A DNA stretch of 64,000 nucleotides, from positions 213,555 to 277,554 of the forward strand of contig JAABRO010000011.1 in NCBI GenBank assembly GCA_011390885.1. Reading direction: 5' to 3'. Origin of the DNA: Gemmatimonas sp. (GTDB lineage: Bacteria > Gemmatimonadota > Gemmatimonadetes > Gemmatimonadales > Gemmatimonadaceae). The notes beneath the pieces were generated by a model. It ran no database searches and was not told the origin of the DNA. It saw only the letters and a list, made by a program, of their open reading frames with translations. Positions 1 to 9,284 of this stretch are shown one piece after another. Each line of letters opens with the position of its first letter. Position 1 is the first letter of the stretch. Made by a program: the position numbers and the translations under genes.

Positions 1-1131
1 ACGCTGCGCTCCGTGCGCCAGCGCCGCGCGGGCACGGTGCTGCTCGAGGGCGAGCGCATCGCCGACTTCGCCTCCAACGACTACCTCGGCCTCGCGGCCG
101 ACCCGCGGCTGGCTCGCGCCGCTGCCGCGGTGCTCGAGTCGGAAGGCACGGGGGCCGGCGCGGCGCGCCTCATCTCGGGCAACCACCCCACGCACGAGGC
201 GCTCGAGCGGGAGCTGGCCGCCTTCAAGCACTGCGCCCGCGCCCTGCTCTTCCCCAGCGGCTACATGGTGAACGTGGGCGCCATCCCGGCGCTCGTCGGC
301 GCGGAGGACGTCGTCTACAGCGATGCGCTCAACCACGCCTCGCTCATCGACGGCATGCGACTCGCCCGCGCCACCGTGCGAGTCTTTCCGCACGCCGACG
401 TGGATGCGCTCGACCGCCTGCTCGCCGAGGACGCGGGGAGGTTTCGCCGTTCGCTCATCGTGGTCGAGGGCGTCTTCTCCATGGACGGCGACGTGTTTCC
501 GCTCGACGCGCTCGTGCGCGTGGCGCGCGCGCACGGCGCCTGGACCTACGTGGACGACGCGCACGGCACCGGCGTGATGGGTGACACGGGGCGCGGCGCG
601 CTCGAGCAGTGCGGTGTGCTCGGCCAGATCGACGTGGTCGTGGGCACGCTCGGCAAGGCGCTCGGCACGACCGGGGCGTACGTGGCCGGCTCCGACCGGC
701 TCGTCGAGTTCCTGCTCAACCGCGCGCGGTCCTTCGTGTTCACCACCGGCACCCCACCGGCGCTGGCGGCCGCCACGCTCGAAGCGCTGCGCATCGCGCG
801 CGTGGAGCCGTGGCGCCGCCAGGCCGTGCGCGATCGCGCCCGACGCCTGCGCCAGCGACTCCGGCAGGGCGGCATCGAGGTGCCGGGAGAGGCTGACGGC
901 CACATCGTGCCGGTGCACGTCGGCGACCCGCTCCGCACGATGCGCGTGGTCGCCGACCTCCGCCGCCGCGGCTTCCTGCTGGGCGGCGTGCGCCCGCCCA
1001 CCGTACCGGCCGGCACATCGCGCCTGCGCATTTCGATCAGCGCGATGCACCCGCCCGAACTCGTGGACGCGCTCGCCGCCAACCTGCTCGACGTGCTCGG
1101 CACCACGTCAGGAGGCACGGGGCCCGCGTGA
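1..1131 (+). CDS. bioF: 8-amino-7-oxononanoate synthase (5' end outside window)
   Basis: PLP-dependent condensation of pimeloyl-thioester with L-alanine to 8-amino-7-oxononanoate, the first dedicated ring-forming step of biotin synthesis. The reading frame is open from base 1 and already resembles BioF ([10 protein letters not shown]..., then [15 protein letters not shown] '[11 protein letters not shown]'), so the true start lies upstream of the window. A GTG at 13 is internal to the conserved part and is probably not the start. The PLP lysine is in TLGKALG, codon 655-657; the Asp of '[10 protein letters not shown]' fits the cofactor-binding Asp of alpha-oxoamine synthases. The stop overlaps the bioA start (GTGATG), implying translational coupling. 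Everything downstream on this strand to 5084 runs in the same direction. Confidence 0.95.
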   Translation, partial: TLRSVRQRRAGTVLLEGERIADFASNDYLGLAADPRLARAAAAVLESEGTGAGAARLISGNHPTHEALERELAAFKHCARALLFPSGYMVNVGAIPALVGAEDVVYSDALNHASLIDGMRLARATVRVFPHADVDALDRLLAEDAGRFRRSLIVVEGVFSMDGDVFPLDALVRVARAHGAWTYVDDAHGTGVMGDTGRGALEQCGVLGQIDVVVGTLGKALGTTGAYVAGSDRLVEFLLNRARSFVFTTGTPPALAAATLEALRIARVEPWRRQAVRDRARRLRQRLRQGGIEVPGEADGHIVPVHVGDPLRTMRVVADLRRRGFLLGGVRPPTVPAGTSRLRISISAMHPPELVDALAANLLDVLGTTSGGTGPA

Positions 1132-2546
1132 TGCACTTCGACGATGACGACATGCACGACACGTTCGACGACCTGACGGACGACATGGGGGAGGCGTCGG
1201 CGTTCGATGCCGCGCTCGGCACGCGCGTGGCCGGCCGCGACTACGACGCCGAGGAGCAGTCGCTGCTGCTGCTCGACCAGTCGCACGCGTGGCATCCGTA
1301 CACGCAGCACCAGGGAATGGCGCTGCCCATCCCGATCGCGCGCGCGAGCGGCGCGTGGCTGTACGAAACCAACGGGCGCCCCGTGCTCGACGCCGTCTCC
1401 TCGTGGTGGGTGACCACACACGGGCATTGCCGCCCGGAGATCGCCGAGGCGATCGCCGAGCAGGCGCGCACGCTCGATCATGTGATGTTCGCGGGCTTCA
1501 CGCACGAGCCGGCGGCCGAGCTCGCGGCGGCCCTCGTGGCGCGCATGCCGCGCGGCCTCGCGCGCGTGTTCTTCTCCGACAACGGCTCCACCGCCGTGGA
1601 AGTGGCGATCAAGATGTCGCTGCAGGCGTTCGCGAACGCGGGCACGCCGCGGCGGCTCATCGCGGCGCTCGACAACGCGTATCACGGCGACACCTTCGGT
1701 GCGATGGCGGCGAGCGGGCGCGGCGTGTTCACCACGCCCTTCGAGCCGCTGCTCTTCGAGGTGGCGCGCCTCCCCGACCCGAGCGAGGCCGACACGCTGG
1801 CCGCGCTCGACGCGCTCATCGACGCGCGCGGCACCGAACTCGCGGCGGTGATCGTGGAGCCGCTGCTGCTCGGTGCCGGCGGCATGCGCGTCTGGGACGA
1901 GCGCGTGCTGCAGGGCATCCGCACGCGCACGCGCGCCGCCGGTGTGCACCTCATCGCCGACGAAGTGCTCACCGGGTTCGGCCGCACCGGCCCGATGTGG
2001 GCGTGCGAACGCGCGGACGTGTCCCCCGACCTCATGTGCCTCTCGAAGGGGCTCACGGGCGGCTTCCTGCCGCTCGGCGCGACGGTGGCCACCGAGCGCA
2101 TCTTCGATGCGTTCCTGGGCGATCGCACCCGCACCTTCTTTCACGGGCATTCGTACACGGCCAACCCGATCGCCTGCGCCGCGGCGCGCGCGGCGCTCAC
2201 GTTGCACGATGACGAGTCGGAGGACGCCCGCGTGGCCATCGAGGTCGCGCAGGCGGGACATCTCGCGTCGGTCGCGGACCATCCGGCGGTTCGCGCCGTG
2301 CGCCAGCTCGGCACCGTGGCCGCCGTGGAGCTCGCAGGCACGGCCGGCTACCTGAGCGACGTGGGGCGCGCGATGTCGGCGTTCGCGCTGCAGGAAGGCG
2401 TGCTGCTGCGCCCGCTCGGCAATGTGGTGTACGTGCTGCCCCCGTATTGCATCACGCTGCCGGAGCTGGCGCGCGCGCACGACGTGATTGCGCGATTCCT
2501 CGAGGGCGAACGGGCGAAGGACGAGCGAGGTGGCGATGTCGACTGA
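1131..2546 (+). CDS. bioA: adenosylmethionine-8-amino-7-oxononanoate aminotransferase
   Basis: Class III PLP aminotransferase that converts 8-amino-7-oxononanoate to 7,8-diaminopelargonate, normally with S-adenosylmethionine as amino donor. BioA hallmarks are visible: HAWHPYTQ near the start of the core, SSWWVTTHGH, the cofactor Asp/Glu region 'LIADEVLTGFGRTG', the Schiff-base lysine in CLSKGLTGG (Lys306) and 'FFHGHSYTANPIACAAA'. The ATG at 1131 overlaps the bioF stop; a GTG directly before it is the alternative. The protein carries an acidic extension of about 50 residues (many D/E) before the family core, so an internal ATG at 1185 cannot be excluded. Its 3' end overlaps bioD by 11 bases. 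Confidence 0.95.
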   Translation: MHFDDDDMHDTFDDLTDDMGEASAFDAALGTRVAGRDYDAEEQSLLLLDQSHAWHPYTQHQGMALPIPIARASGAWLYETNGRPVLDAVSSWWVTTHGHCRPEIAEAIAEQARTLDHVMFAGFTHEPAAELAAALVARMPRGLARVFFSDNGSTAVEVAIKMSLQAFANAGTPRRLIAALDNAYHGDTFGAMAASGRGVFTTPFEPLLFEVARLPDPSEADTLAALDALIDARGTELAAVIVEPLLLGAGGMRVWDERVLQGIRTRTRAAGVHLIADEVLTGFGRTGPMWACERADVSPDLMCLSKGLTGGFLPLGATVATERIFDAFLGDRTRTFFHGHSYTANPIACAAARAALTLHDDESEDARVAIEVAQAGHLASVADHPAVRAVRQLGTVAAVELAGTAGYLSDVGRAMSAFALQEGVLLRPLGNVVYVLPPYCITLPELARAHDVIARFLEGERAKDERGGDVD

Positions 2547-3300
2547 ACCACGGGTGCGCCTGGGTGTCACGGGCACGGACACCGAGATCGGCAAGACGGT
2601 GGTCTCGTGCGCGCTCGCGGCGATCGCGCGGGCGCGCGGGCTGCGTCGTGCCGTGATGAAGCCGGTGGAGACGGGGGTGCTGGCACGCACGCGCGTGGAT
2701 GGACCGTCCATGCGATCCGACGCCGAACGGCTGCGCTCTGCCGCCGGCGTGGACGACGCGATCGAGCGCATCCGCCCGATCGCCCTCGTCGAGCCGCTCG
2801 CCCCGATGGTGGCGGCGCGGCGCGCCGGCATCACGCTCGACCTCGCGCTGCTCGACGACACCTTCGCCGAGCTGGGTGCCGACCGGGACGTGATCATCGT
2901 GGAGGGGGCCGGCGGCCTGCTGGTGCCCATCACGCCGACCATGCACTTCGGCCACCTGTTCGCCCGCTGGCACTGCGACCTGGTGGTCGTGGCCGGCAAC
3001 CGGCTCGGCGTGATCAACCACACACTGCTCACCGTGCAGGCCGCCGAGGCGGCGGGTGTGCGCGTGCGCGCCATCGTGCTGACCTCGCTGACCGGGCGCG
3101 ATGCGTCGGTCGCCGAGGCCACCAACTTCGACGCGCTCACCAGCCTGCTGCCGCACATTCGCTGCTACCGCTTCCCCTGGGTGGATCGCTGGGAAGACCC
3201 GGACGCACTCGCGGCTGCCGCCGAGGGCACCGGGCTGGCCGACCTGCTGTTACCTGAGCAGGCGTCCGTTTCGGCATCCACCACGTCGCCTACCGACTGA
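2536..3300 (+). CDS. bioD: dethiobiotin synthetase
   Basis: ATP-dependent carboxylation and ring closure of 7,8-diaminopelargonate to dethiobiotin. The N-terminus holds the variant P-loop GTDTEIGKT (residues 13-21); 'MKPVETG' and 'VEGAGGLLVPI' are the other family signatures. About 254 residues, slightly longer than the usual 225-235. The ATG at 2536 is chosen because GAGG lies five bases upstream and the P-loop follows at the normal distance; the frame stays open back to 2488, but that stretch overlaps bioA and has no family similarity. The 11-base overlap with bioA suggests coupled translation. Confidence 0.94.
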   Translation: MSTEPRVRLGVTGTDTEIGKTVVSCALAAIARARGLRRAVMKPVETGVLARTRVDGPSMRSDAERLRSAAGVDDAIERIRPIALVEPLAPMVAARRAGITLDLALLDDTFAELGADRDVIIVEGAGGLLVPITPTMHFGHLFARWHCDLVVVAGNRLGVINHTLLTVQAAEAAGVRVRAIVLTSLTGRDASVAEATNFDALTSLLPHIRCYRFPWVDRWEDPDALAAAAEGTGLADLLLPEQASVSASTTSPTD

Positions 3301-3318
3301 CCGTCTTTCCCCGCTCGC

Positions 3319-4416
3319 ATGCTCAACGACACCTCGGCGCCCGGCGCCTCCTCGGACGTCACGCCCGACTGGCAGGCCATGGCCGACCTGGCCCTCGCCG
3401 GCGGCGTGCTCTCGCGCGAACAGGCCCACGCCGTGCTCTCGGCACCCGACGAGGCGCTGCTCGACCAGCTCGCCGCCGCGTATCGTGTGCGCCGGCAGGC
3501 CTGGGGCAACCGCGTGCGCCTGCACTTCCTGCTCAACGCGCAGAGCGGCCTGTGCCCGGAAGACTGCGGCTACTGCTCGCAGTCGTCGATCTCCACGGCC
3601 GAGATCGAGAAGTACCCGATGCTCGCGCAGGAGAAGATCCTGGAAGCCGCCGACCGCGCCGCGCAGCTCAAGGCCGGCACGCTGTGCATGGTGATCTCGG
3701 GGCGCGCCCCCGGTGAGCGCGTGTTCGGCAAGGTGCTCGACGCGGTGCGCGCGGTGCGCGAGAAGCACGACCTCAAGATCTGCGCCTGCCTCGGACTGCT
3801 GAACGGCGAGCAGGTGGAGCGTCTCAAGGCGGCGGGGGTGGAGACGATCAACCACAACCTGAACGCCTCGGCGCGCTTCACCGACGAGATCGTGTCCACG
3901 CACACGTACGACGATCGCGTGGCCACCGTGGAGGCCGTGAAGGCCGCCGGCGTGAAGACCTGCTCGGGCGGCATCCTCGGCATGGGGGAAACCGACGACG
4001 ACGTGATCGACCTCGCGCTCTCGCTGCGCGAGATCGGCGTCCAGTCGGTGCCGGTGAACTTCCTCATTCCGGTGGAGGGCACGCCCCTCGCCGGCGTGCG
4101 CCAGCTCGACCCGCGCCGCTGCCTGCGCATTCTCGTGCTCTACCGCCTGCTGCTGCCCACGCAGGAGATCCGCATCTCCGGCGGACGCGAAGTGCACCTG
4201 CGCAGCCTGCAGCCGCTCGGCCTGTACGCCGCCAACTCGATCTTCATCGGCGACTACCTCACGACGCAGGGGCAGACCGCACGGGACGACCTGCGCATGA
4301 TCGAGGACATGGGCTTCGTGCTCGAGACCCCCGATGGCGAGCCGTACACGGGCGACCCGTTCGCGAACGTGCCCGAGGAATACCCGCGCGCGAAGCTGCC
4401 GCTGGTCGAAGTCTGA
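3319..4416 (+). CDS. bioB: biotin synthase (radical SAM)
   Basis: Inserts sulfur into dethiobiotin to make biotin. The radical-SAM cluster motif C-x3-C-x2-C is present as CPEDCGYC (Cys79, Cys83, Cys86), followed by SQSS. Later family segments are 'TINHNLNAS', '[10 protein letters not shown]', '[11 protein letters not shown]' and the Arg-containing '[11 protein letters not shown]'. Length (365 aa) is normal for BioB with a short extra N-terminus. The ATG at 3319 lies 18 bases after the bioD stop with no obvious Shine-Dalgarno sequence, so expression probably depends on the upstream operon transcript. Confidence 0.95.
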   Translation: MLNDTSAPGASSDVTPDWQAMADLALAGGVLSREQAHAVLSAPDEALLDQLAAAYRVRRQAWGNRVRLHFLLNAQSGLCPEDCGYCSQSSISTAEIEKYPMLAQEKILEAADRAAQLKAGTLCMVISGRAPGERVFGKVLDAVRAVREKHDLKICACLGLLNGEQVERLKAAGVETINHNLNASARFTDEIVSTHTYDDRVATVEAVKAAGVKTCSGGILGMGETDDDVIDLALSLREIGVQSVPVNFLIPVEGTPLAGVRQLDPRRCLRILVLYRLLLPTQEIRISGGREVHLRSLQPLGLYAANSIFIGDYLTTQGQTARDDLRMIEDMGFVLETPDGEPYTGDPFANVPEEYPRAKLPLVEV

Positions 4417-4448
4417 CCCGTGACGTCGTCACGTCCGAGAGAGTGCCC

Positions 4449-5084
4449 ATGAGCATTGCCGAACTGCGCAAGGAATACCGCCTCGCCGCCCTTGGCGAGC
4501 AGGATGTGGACGCCGACCCGATCGTGCAGTTCCAGCGCTGGTTCCACGAAGCGCAGGAGACGAAGGTGGTCGAGCCGAACGCGATGACGCTGGCCACCTG
4601 CACACCCGACGCCTATCCGTCGGCACGCATGGTGCTGCTCAAGGGCGTGGACGCGCGCGGGTTCGTGTTCTTCACCGACTACCGGAGCCGCAAGGGCACC
4701 GAGCTCACCGACAATCCGCACGCCGCGCTCGTGTTCTGGTGGCACGAGCTCGAGCGTCAGGTGCGCATCGTGGGCGCGGTGCAGCGCATCACGCGCGAGG
4801 AGTCGGTGGAGTACTTCACGTCGCGCCCGTACGGTGCACGCGTGGGCGCCTGGGTGTCGCACCAGTCCACCGTGATCCCCGACCGCGAGTCGCTCGATGC
4901 GCGCGTGGAGGAGATGATGGAGCGCTTCCGCAGCGGCGAGGTGCCGCTCCCGGATCACTGGGGCGGGTTCCGTGTGCTGCCGGAGGAAGTGGAGTTCTGG
5001 CAGGGACGCGAGAGCCGGCTGCACGATCGCATCGCGTACGTGCGTGAGAGCGGGCGGTGGGCGCGGCGTCGCCTGTCGCCCTGA
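4449..5084 (+). CDS. pdxH: pyridoxamine 5'-phosphate oxidase
   Basis: FMN-dependent oxidation of PNP/PMP to pyridoxal 5'-phosphate. Family segments are RMVLLKGVD, 'FFTDYRSRKG', 'VSHQSTVI' (FMN and substrate contacts) and the C-terminal 'EFWQGRESRLHDR'...'WARRRLSP', which closely follows the PdxH signature. About 211 residues, the usual size. The ATG at 4449 is preferred over a GTG at 4443 because the purine-rich GAGAGAG lies just upstream. Its place at the end of the biotin cluster is functionally sensible because BioF and BioA both need PLP. A strong hairpin follows 27 bases after the stop. Confidence 0.95.
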   Translation: MSIAELRKEYRLAALGEQDVDADPIVQFQRWFHEAQETKVVEPNAMTLATCTPDAYPSARMVLLKGVDARGFVFFTDYRSRKGTELTDNPHAALVFWWHELERQVRIVGAVQRITREESVEYFTSRPYGARVGAWVSHQSTVIPDRESLDARVEEMMERFRSGEVPLPDHWGGFRVLPEEVEFWQGRESRLHDRIAYVRESGRWARRRLSP

Positions 5085-5110
5085 ACCGGGGCGCTCCGCT
5101 GGACACACGA

Positions 5111-5143
5111 AGGGCCCGGGTGCGGATCTCGCACCCGGGCCCT
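5111..5143. terminator. bidirectional hairpin between pdxH and the 5165-5770 gene
   Basis: Perfect 14-bp GC-rich inverted repeat (5111-5124 with 5130-5143) around a 5-base loop, placed between convergent genes. There is no clear T-run on either side, so the intrinsic-terminator call rests on stem strength and position. Confidence 0.75.
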
Positions 5144-5164
5144 CTGCGTTGCACACTGGTGTGC

Positions 5165-5770
5165 TCAGTGCTTCGTGTGGTCGGTGTGCGAGCCGCCCAT
5201 GCCGCGTGCGATCATGACGTGATGCGGGCCATGGTGGTCGCCGGCCACGAGGAGCCCCGCGAATCCGAGTCCGCGCAGCTTCGTCACGTAGGCCGAGTCG
5301 GTCGCATTCTTCGCCGTGACGGTGAGCACGAGCCCCTGCGCATGGTGCGCAATGGCCGTGGTGACCGGGAACTCGCTCTCGAGCGCCTGTCCGTGGCTGT
5401 GCAGCATGCGACGGATCGCGTCCACCACCTCGCCGTCCCCCGTGACCTCCATGCGCACGCCGCCGTCCACCGGCGCCTGCGCCACGCGCGCGCGCATGAG
5501 CACGAGGTCCATGTCGCGCAGGTGCTGCCGCAGCGCCTCGAGGTTCACCTTCGACCAGTCGGTGCCGGCATCGGCCTCGAGCATGCGCACCACCTCGGCG
5601 ATCGCGGCGAAGGCCGCCTGCCCCACCTGCGCGGGCTTCGCGCCGGTCGTGACGGGCTGGTGCGTCATGCCCGGCGTGTGGTCGTGCGCCTGTGCCGCCG
5701 CCGACGCGCCGGGCGTCGCGAGCAGGGCCAGCAGCAGGGCGGCGGCGGGAGCAAATCGAAGCGGAGACAT
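5165..5770 (-). CDS. secreted His-rich protein of unknown function
   Basis: 201 residues with a typical signal peptide (MSPLRF then a Leu/Ala stretch, cleavage likely after the ASAAAQA region). The mature part starts with a His/Met-rich segment (HDHTPGMTHQP) and ends with another (GDHHGPHHVMIARGMGGSHTDHTKH), which suggests metal binding, although no known metal-binding fold was recognised. The middle is helical (VNLEALRQHLRDMDLVLMRARV). The ATG at 5770 lies 2 bases after the stop of the upstream outer-membrane gene, so the two are probably co-transcribed. The export call is firm; the function is open. Confidence 0.75.
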   Translation of the reverse strand: MSPLRFAPAAALLLALLATPGASAAAQAHDHTPGMTHQPVTTGAKPAQVGQAAFAAIAEVVRMLEADAGTDWSKVNLEALRQHLRDMDLVLMRARVAQAPVDGGVRMEVTGDGEVVDAIRRMLHSHGQALESEFPVTTAIAHHAQGLVLTVTAKNATDSAYVTKLRGLGFAGLLVAGDHHGPHHVMIARGMGGSHTDHTKH

Positions 5771-5772
5771 GA

Positions 5773-8082
5773 TCAGAAGCGCTGCGTGAAGTTGACCTTG
5801 AGGTTGGCCTGACGTTCGAGCGTGAAGAGCCGCTCGTCCACCGGATTGCGCCAGTTGTGCTGGTACACGAGGAAGATGGTGTTGCCCGGGGTGAGAATCC
5901 AGACGAGCCGGTTCTGCGTGCCGAGCAGGCGGCTCACGTTGTCGTATTGCACGTTGAGGTTCACCGACACGAGCGGCGTGAGGTCCACGCTGCTGAACAG
6001 GCGATAGACCTGCGCGTCGAAGCTCCCGGTCGGCAGGGACACGGTGTTGTACACCCAGTTGGCGGTCATGTTGATCCCCGCCATGGGGCGAACGGTCACG
6101 TTCGCCGTGATGTCGTCGCGCGTGCCCGTCCAGAAGCCGGTCCGCTCGAAGGCCGCCGTGCCCGAGAGGCGCCGGAACGATGCGCTCGACGCCTGCACGC
6201 GGAAGCCGCGGTTGCCATAGTCGCCCACCGGAATCACGAAGCGCCCGTCGCGCAGGATGTCGAAGGCCCGGTCGAGCCGCTCGAAGTTCCACGTCAGTTC
6301 GGTGGTGATCGCATCACCCGATTCGAAGCGCACGCCCAGCGGCGTGATGCGATGGTTCACCGTGAGCGGCTGCCACTGGTTGTCGGTGAGGTACTCGTTG
6401 AAGTACTCGAAGGTCAGCTCGCGAATGTGCCGGCTCTGCGGCACGAGCGGTCGCCAGGTCACGGTGGGCTGCACGCGCCGGAAGCCGACCCGCGGCGCGA
6501 AGCCCACCGCCGGATCGTACGCGTCGCCGAACTCGCGAAAGGACACGTGCGCGTCCCACGGCCGGTTGGGGTAGTTGAGACGGAAGCCGCGCACGGAGCG
6601 GTCCGCGAGGGTGGTCGGCGTCGCGCCGCGCGTGAACTCGGGGCGTCCGTCGGTGTGGTACACGGCGAACGCCTGGAACTGCAGGTTGCGCGAGCCGAGG
6701 AAGCGCGACGTGCCGAGTTCGAGGTCCACGCCCAGCGTGTGCCGATCGGGGAGCGTATCACCGTCGCTGGCGCGGCGCGTGTACAGCAGTCCCACACTGC
6801 TCTCGCGGAAGATGTTGCGCGAGACGCGCGCCACCGTGTAGTCCTCCGCAGCGCTGCCGTCGAGACCGGCGCGCGTGCGCAGGTGCACGAGCCCCACGTC
6901 CTGCCGGCCCGCGCGCCCGATCAGTCGCGCGCCGCCGAGCACCGACACGGGCTGGCCGTCCGCGAGTCCGATGCGACGGCTGAAGAACGGGTTCGGGCTG
7001 CTCGCGGGCGCGAAGCTGAACACCGACGACCCTTCGAGAAAGAACGCGCGCCGCTCGGGAAACACGAGCGGGAACCGCGTGAGGTTGACCTGCCGATCGT
7101 CCACGTCCGTCTCGGCGAAGTCGGTGTTCACCGTGATGCCCGCGCGCAGGTTGGGCGTGATGCTGTAGTTCACGTCCGCGCCCACCCGCGAGTTCCAGTC
7201 GGTGACCGGTGCCTGACCGCCGGACACACGTTGCGTGCCGAGCGTGTACGGAATCACCTCCACGCCGAGCCCTTGGGTGATCTCACCGAGTCCGGAGAGC
7301 GTACCGGCGTTCTGCGGGCGGAAGAGCCCCTCGGAGCGGCGCGAGCCGGACCAGACGAGCTCCTCGTTCTTGCGCCGGATCGTGCGCTGGAAGTTGATCC
7401 CCCACGAGTCGGCCGACGGGTCGAAGTTGAGCGTGCGGAACGGGATCCGGATCTCGGCGCTCCAACCGTCCGGACCACGGTCCACCCACGCGCGCCAGAT
7501 GCCGTTCCACGCCTTGTTCACCGACGTGCCCTGCCCAGTGCGCAGCAGGCCGTCGCCCATGAGTCCCGCGGGGTTGATCTCGAAGAAGTACGCGTTGCGC
7601 TGGTCGCGGTACGTGTCGAGGATCCACATGAAGCGATCGTCGGTGCCCAGCCCCTGATCCCAGCGCCGCTGGAAGCCCTTGATGCCATCCGGGTCGCTGT
7701 CGAACAGCATCACACCGATGTAGAGAAAGTCGGCGTCATAGGCCACGCGGATTTCGGTGCGCTCGCTCGGCGCGCCGCCCTCGACGGGCTCCTGCATGCG
7801 AAAGTCGGAGATCGGCTCGATCCGCTGCCACAGCGCCTCGCCGAGCCGACCGTCGAGCACGAGCGACTCGCCGGCATCGAGCGGATGCGCGACGACCTGT
7901 TTCGTGAGGGGCGCGGGCATCGCCGACGCGCTCGCCGATGGCGCGTCGGCCGCGGGCTGGGCGCCCGCCGGCCAGGTGGTGAGCGCAAGGAAGAGCGCGG
8001 CGAGCGGAGGCAGCCATCGCCGCGGAACGGACAGGAAAATCGACACGACGGGCAGGGACCGGGGAACCAGCGTCGGAGGCAC
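5773..8082 (-). CDS. CBM9-like / DUF5916-type outer-membrane protein
   Basis: 769 residues. After a signal peptide (Leu/Ala-rich core ending near WPAGAQP) comes a carbohydrate-binding-family-9-like domain (about residues 65-270: 'LVLDGRLGEALWQ', 'EIRVAYDADFLYIGV', 'DRFMWILDTYRDQRNAYFFEINP', 'WSAEIRIPFRTLNF'). The remainder is built of alternating-hydrophobicity strands and ends in Phe ('KVNFTQRF'), as expected for an outer-membrane beta-barrel. This matches the DUF5916 architecture common in Bacteroidota and Gemmatimonadota; substrate unknown. The first possible start is a GTG at 8082; nearby GTG codons just before the signal peptide are alternatives. It is divergent from the next gene with almost no spacer, so their promoters must lie within coding sequence or the starts are slightly different. 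Confidence 0.82.
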   Translation of the reverse strand: MPPTLVPRSLPVVSIFLSVPRRWLPPLAALFLALTTWPAGAQPAADAPSASASAMPAPLTKQVVAHPLDAGESLVLDGRLGEALWQRIEPISDFRMQEPVEGGAPSERTEIRVAYDADFLYIGVMLFDSDPDGIKGFQRRWDQGLGTDDRFMWILDTYRDQRNAYFFEINPAGLMGDGLLRTGQGTSVNKAWNGIWRAWVDRGPDGWSAEIRIPFRTLNFDPSADSWGINFQRTIRRKNEELVWSGSRRSEGLFRPQNAGTLSGLGEITQGLGVEVIPYTLGTQRVSGGQAPVTDWNSRVGADVNYSITPNLRAGITVNTDFAETDVDDRQVNLTRFPLVFPERRAFFLEGSSVFSFAPASSPNPFFSRRIGLADGQPVSVLGGARLIGRAGRQDVGLVHLRTRAGLDGSAAEDYTVARVSRNIFRESSVGLLYTRRASDGDTLPDRHTLGVDLELGTSRFLGSRNLQFQAFAVYHTDGRPEFTRGATPTTLADRSVRGFRLNYPNRPWDAHVSFREFGDAYDPAVGFAPRVGFRRVQPTVTWRPLVPQSRHIRELTFEYFNEYLTDNQWQPLTVNHRITPLGVRFESGDAITTELTWNFERLDRAFDILRDGRFVIPVGDYGNRGFRVQASSASFRRLSGTAAFERTGFWTGTRDDITANVTVRPMAGINMTANWVYNTVSLPTGSFDAQVYRLFSSVDLTPLVSVNLNVQYDNVSRLLGTQNRLVWILTPGNTIFLVYQHNWRNPVDERLFTLERQANLKVNFTQRF

Positions 8083-8096
8083 CGGTTTCAGTGCAC

Positions 8097-8837
8097 ATGA
8101 CCAATACGCCCTCCCCTGCCTACCTGCTGCTCGGCGGCGCCGGTGGCATCGGCGCCGCCACGGCGCGCCGTCTCGTGGCCGCTGGCGCCCGCATCTTTCT
8201 CGCCGGCCGCTCGGAGGCCCCGCTCGCGTCGCTTGGTGCCGAGCTGGGCGCCCGCTGGCACGTGGGCGACCTGACCACCTTCGACGCCGTCGACGCAGCC
8301 TTCGCGGCGGCCACCGAGGCCGTCGGTCCGCTCTCGGGCGTGGCCAACCTCGTGGGGTCGATCGTGCTCAAGCCGGCCCACCTCACGCGCGAGGAGGAGT
8401 ACCACACCACCATCGCGCAGAACCTGACGACCGCATTCGCCACCGTGCGCGCGGCGGCGCGGACCATGCCGAACGGCGGCAGCGTGGTGCTCACCGCCAC
8501 CGCGGCGGCGCGGCACGGTCTGGCGAACCACGAGGCGATCGCTGCGGCCAAGGGTGGCGTGATCGCGCTGGCGCGCAGCGCCGCGGCCACGTACGCCGCC
8601 AAGGGGCTGCGCGTGAACGTCGTCGCCCCGGGGCTGGTGCGCACGCCGATGGCGGCACGCATCACCGCCACGCCGGCCGCCGAGCAGGCATCGGCCTCCA
8701 TGCACGCACTCGGCCGCATCGGTGAGCCGGATGACGTCGCGCCGGCCTACGTGTGGCTGCTGGGTGCCGAGTCGTCGTGGGTCACGGGCCAGGAGATCGG
8801 CGTGGACGGCGGCCTGGCCACGCTGCGGTCGCGGTAG
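8097..8837 (+). CDS. SDR-family protein lacking the catalytic Tyr
   Basis: Rossmann-fold short-chain dehydrogenase/reductase, about 246 residues. The nucleotide-binding motif is GGAGGIG near the N-terminus, and the C-terminal 'GRIGEPDDVAPAYVWLLG...VTGQEIGVDGG' is classical SDR. At the active site the expected Tyr-x3-Lys reads I-A-A-A-K in 'NHEAIAAAK', so the Tyr position is Ile while the Lys is kept; the usual NNAG is also replaced ('ANLVGS'). A catalytic role as an ordinary dehydrogenase is therefore doubtful. ATG at 8097 is chosen; an in-frame GTG at 8091 is possible. Stands alone between divergent and convergent neighbours. Confidence 0.85.
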   Translation: MTNTPSPAYLLLGGAGGIGAATARRLVAAGARIFLAGRSEAPLASLGAELGARWHVGDLTTFDAVDAAFAAATEAVGPLSGVANLVGSIVLKPAHLTREEEYHTTIAQNLTTAFATVRAAARTMPNGGSVVLTATAAARHGLANHEAIAAAKGGVIALARSAAATYAAKGLRVNVVAPGLVRTPMAARITATPAAEQASASMHALGRIGEPDDVAPAYVWLLGAESSWVTGQEIGVDGGLATLRSR

Positions 8838-8862
8838 CGCGCGCGACGGGGCGAGGCGCCGT

Positions 8863-9258
8863 TCAGCGCGCCTCGTCGATCATGGCGCGCGTCTTGTCCG
8901 ACACTTCACGCGCCACGCCGGCAAGCATGACATCGTTCGAGAGCATGCCGAGCGTGGCGACCGGGTCGATCATGCCCACCTTGGTGCGTCCGCCCTCGGT
9001 GTACACCGAGATGCGGCACGGCAGGGCCATGTTGAGCGCCATGTCTCCGGACATCACGCGGGCCGCCTGCGCCGGGTTGCACACCTCGAACACGCGGCAC
9101 TGTTCGGTGAAGTCCTGCCCCTTGGCCCGCAGCGTGGCCCCCAGGTCGTGCACGTGCAGCACGCCGAAGCCGTGCCTGGGCACGGCGGCGGCGAGGTCGG
9201 TGCACGCCTGCTCGAACGGCTTCTCGGAATCGGCGATGTAGTACAGTGCGTCGGTCAT
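8863..9258 (-). CDS. DUF302 family protein
   Basis: 131 residues, cytosolic, no signal peptide. It matches the DUF302 pattern: an N-terminal part ('PFEQACTDLAAAVPRHGFGVLHVHDL'), 'VFEVCNPAQAARVM', 'LPCRISVYTEGGRTKVGMI' and a C-terminal helix. The family is often found beside metal- or sulfur-handling genes but has no established biochemical role. The ATG at 9258 gives the family's standard N-terminus. It follows the CDF-type transporter gene on the same strand after 26 bases, so the pair may share a transcript. Confidence 0.82.
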   Translation of the reverse strand: MTDALYYIADSEKPFEQACTDLAAAVPRHGFGVLHVHDLGATLRAKGQDFTEQCRVFEVCNPAQAARVMSGDMALNMALPCRISVYTEGGRTKVGMIDPVATLGMLSNDVMLAGVAREVSDKTRAMIDEAR

Positions 9259-9284
9259 GGGTTCGATGGGTGATTCGGTCGGGA

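Noticed and set aside
546..3158. 870-codon open frame on the minus strand across the biotin genes
   Set aside because: It is antisense to bioF, bioA and bioD, is Arg/Ala/His-rich and has no domain; long antisense frames are expected at this G+C content.
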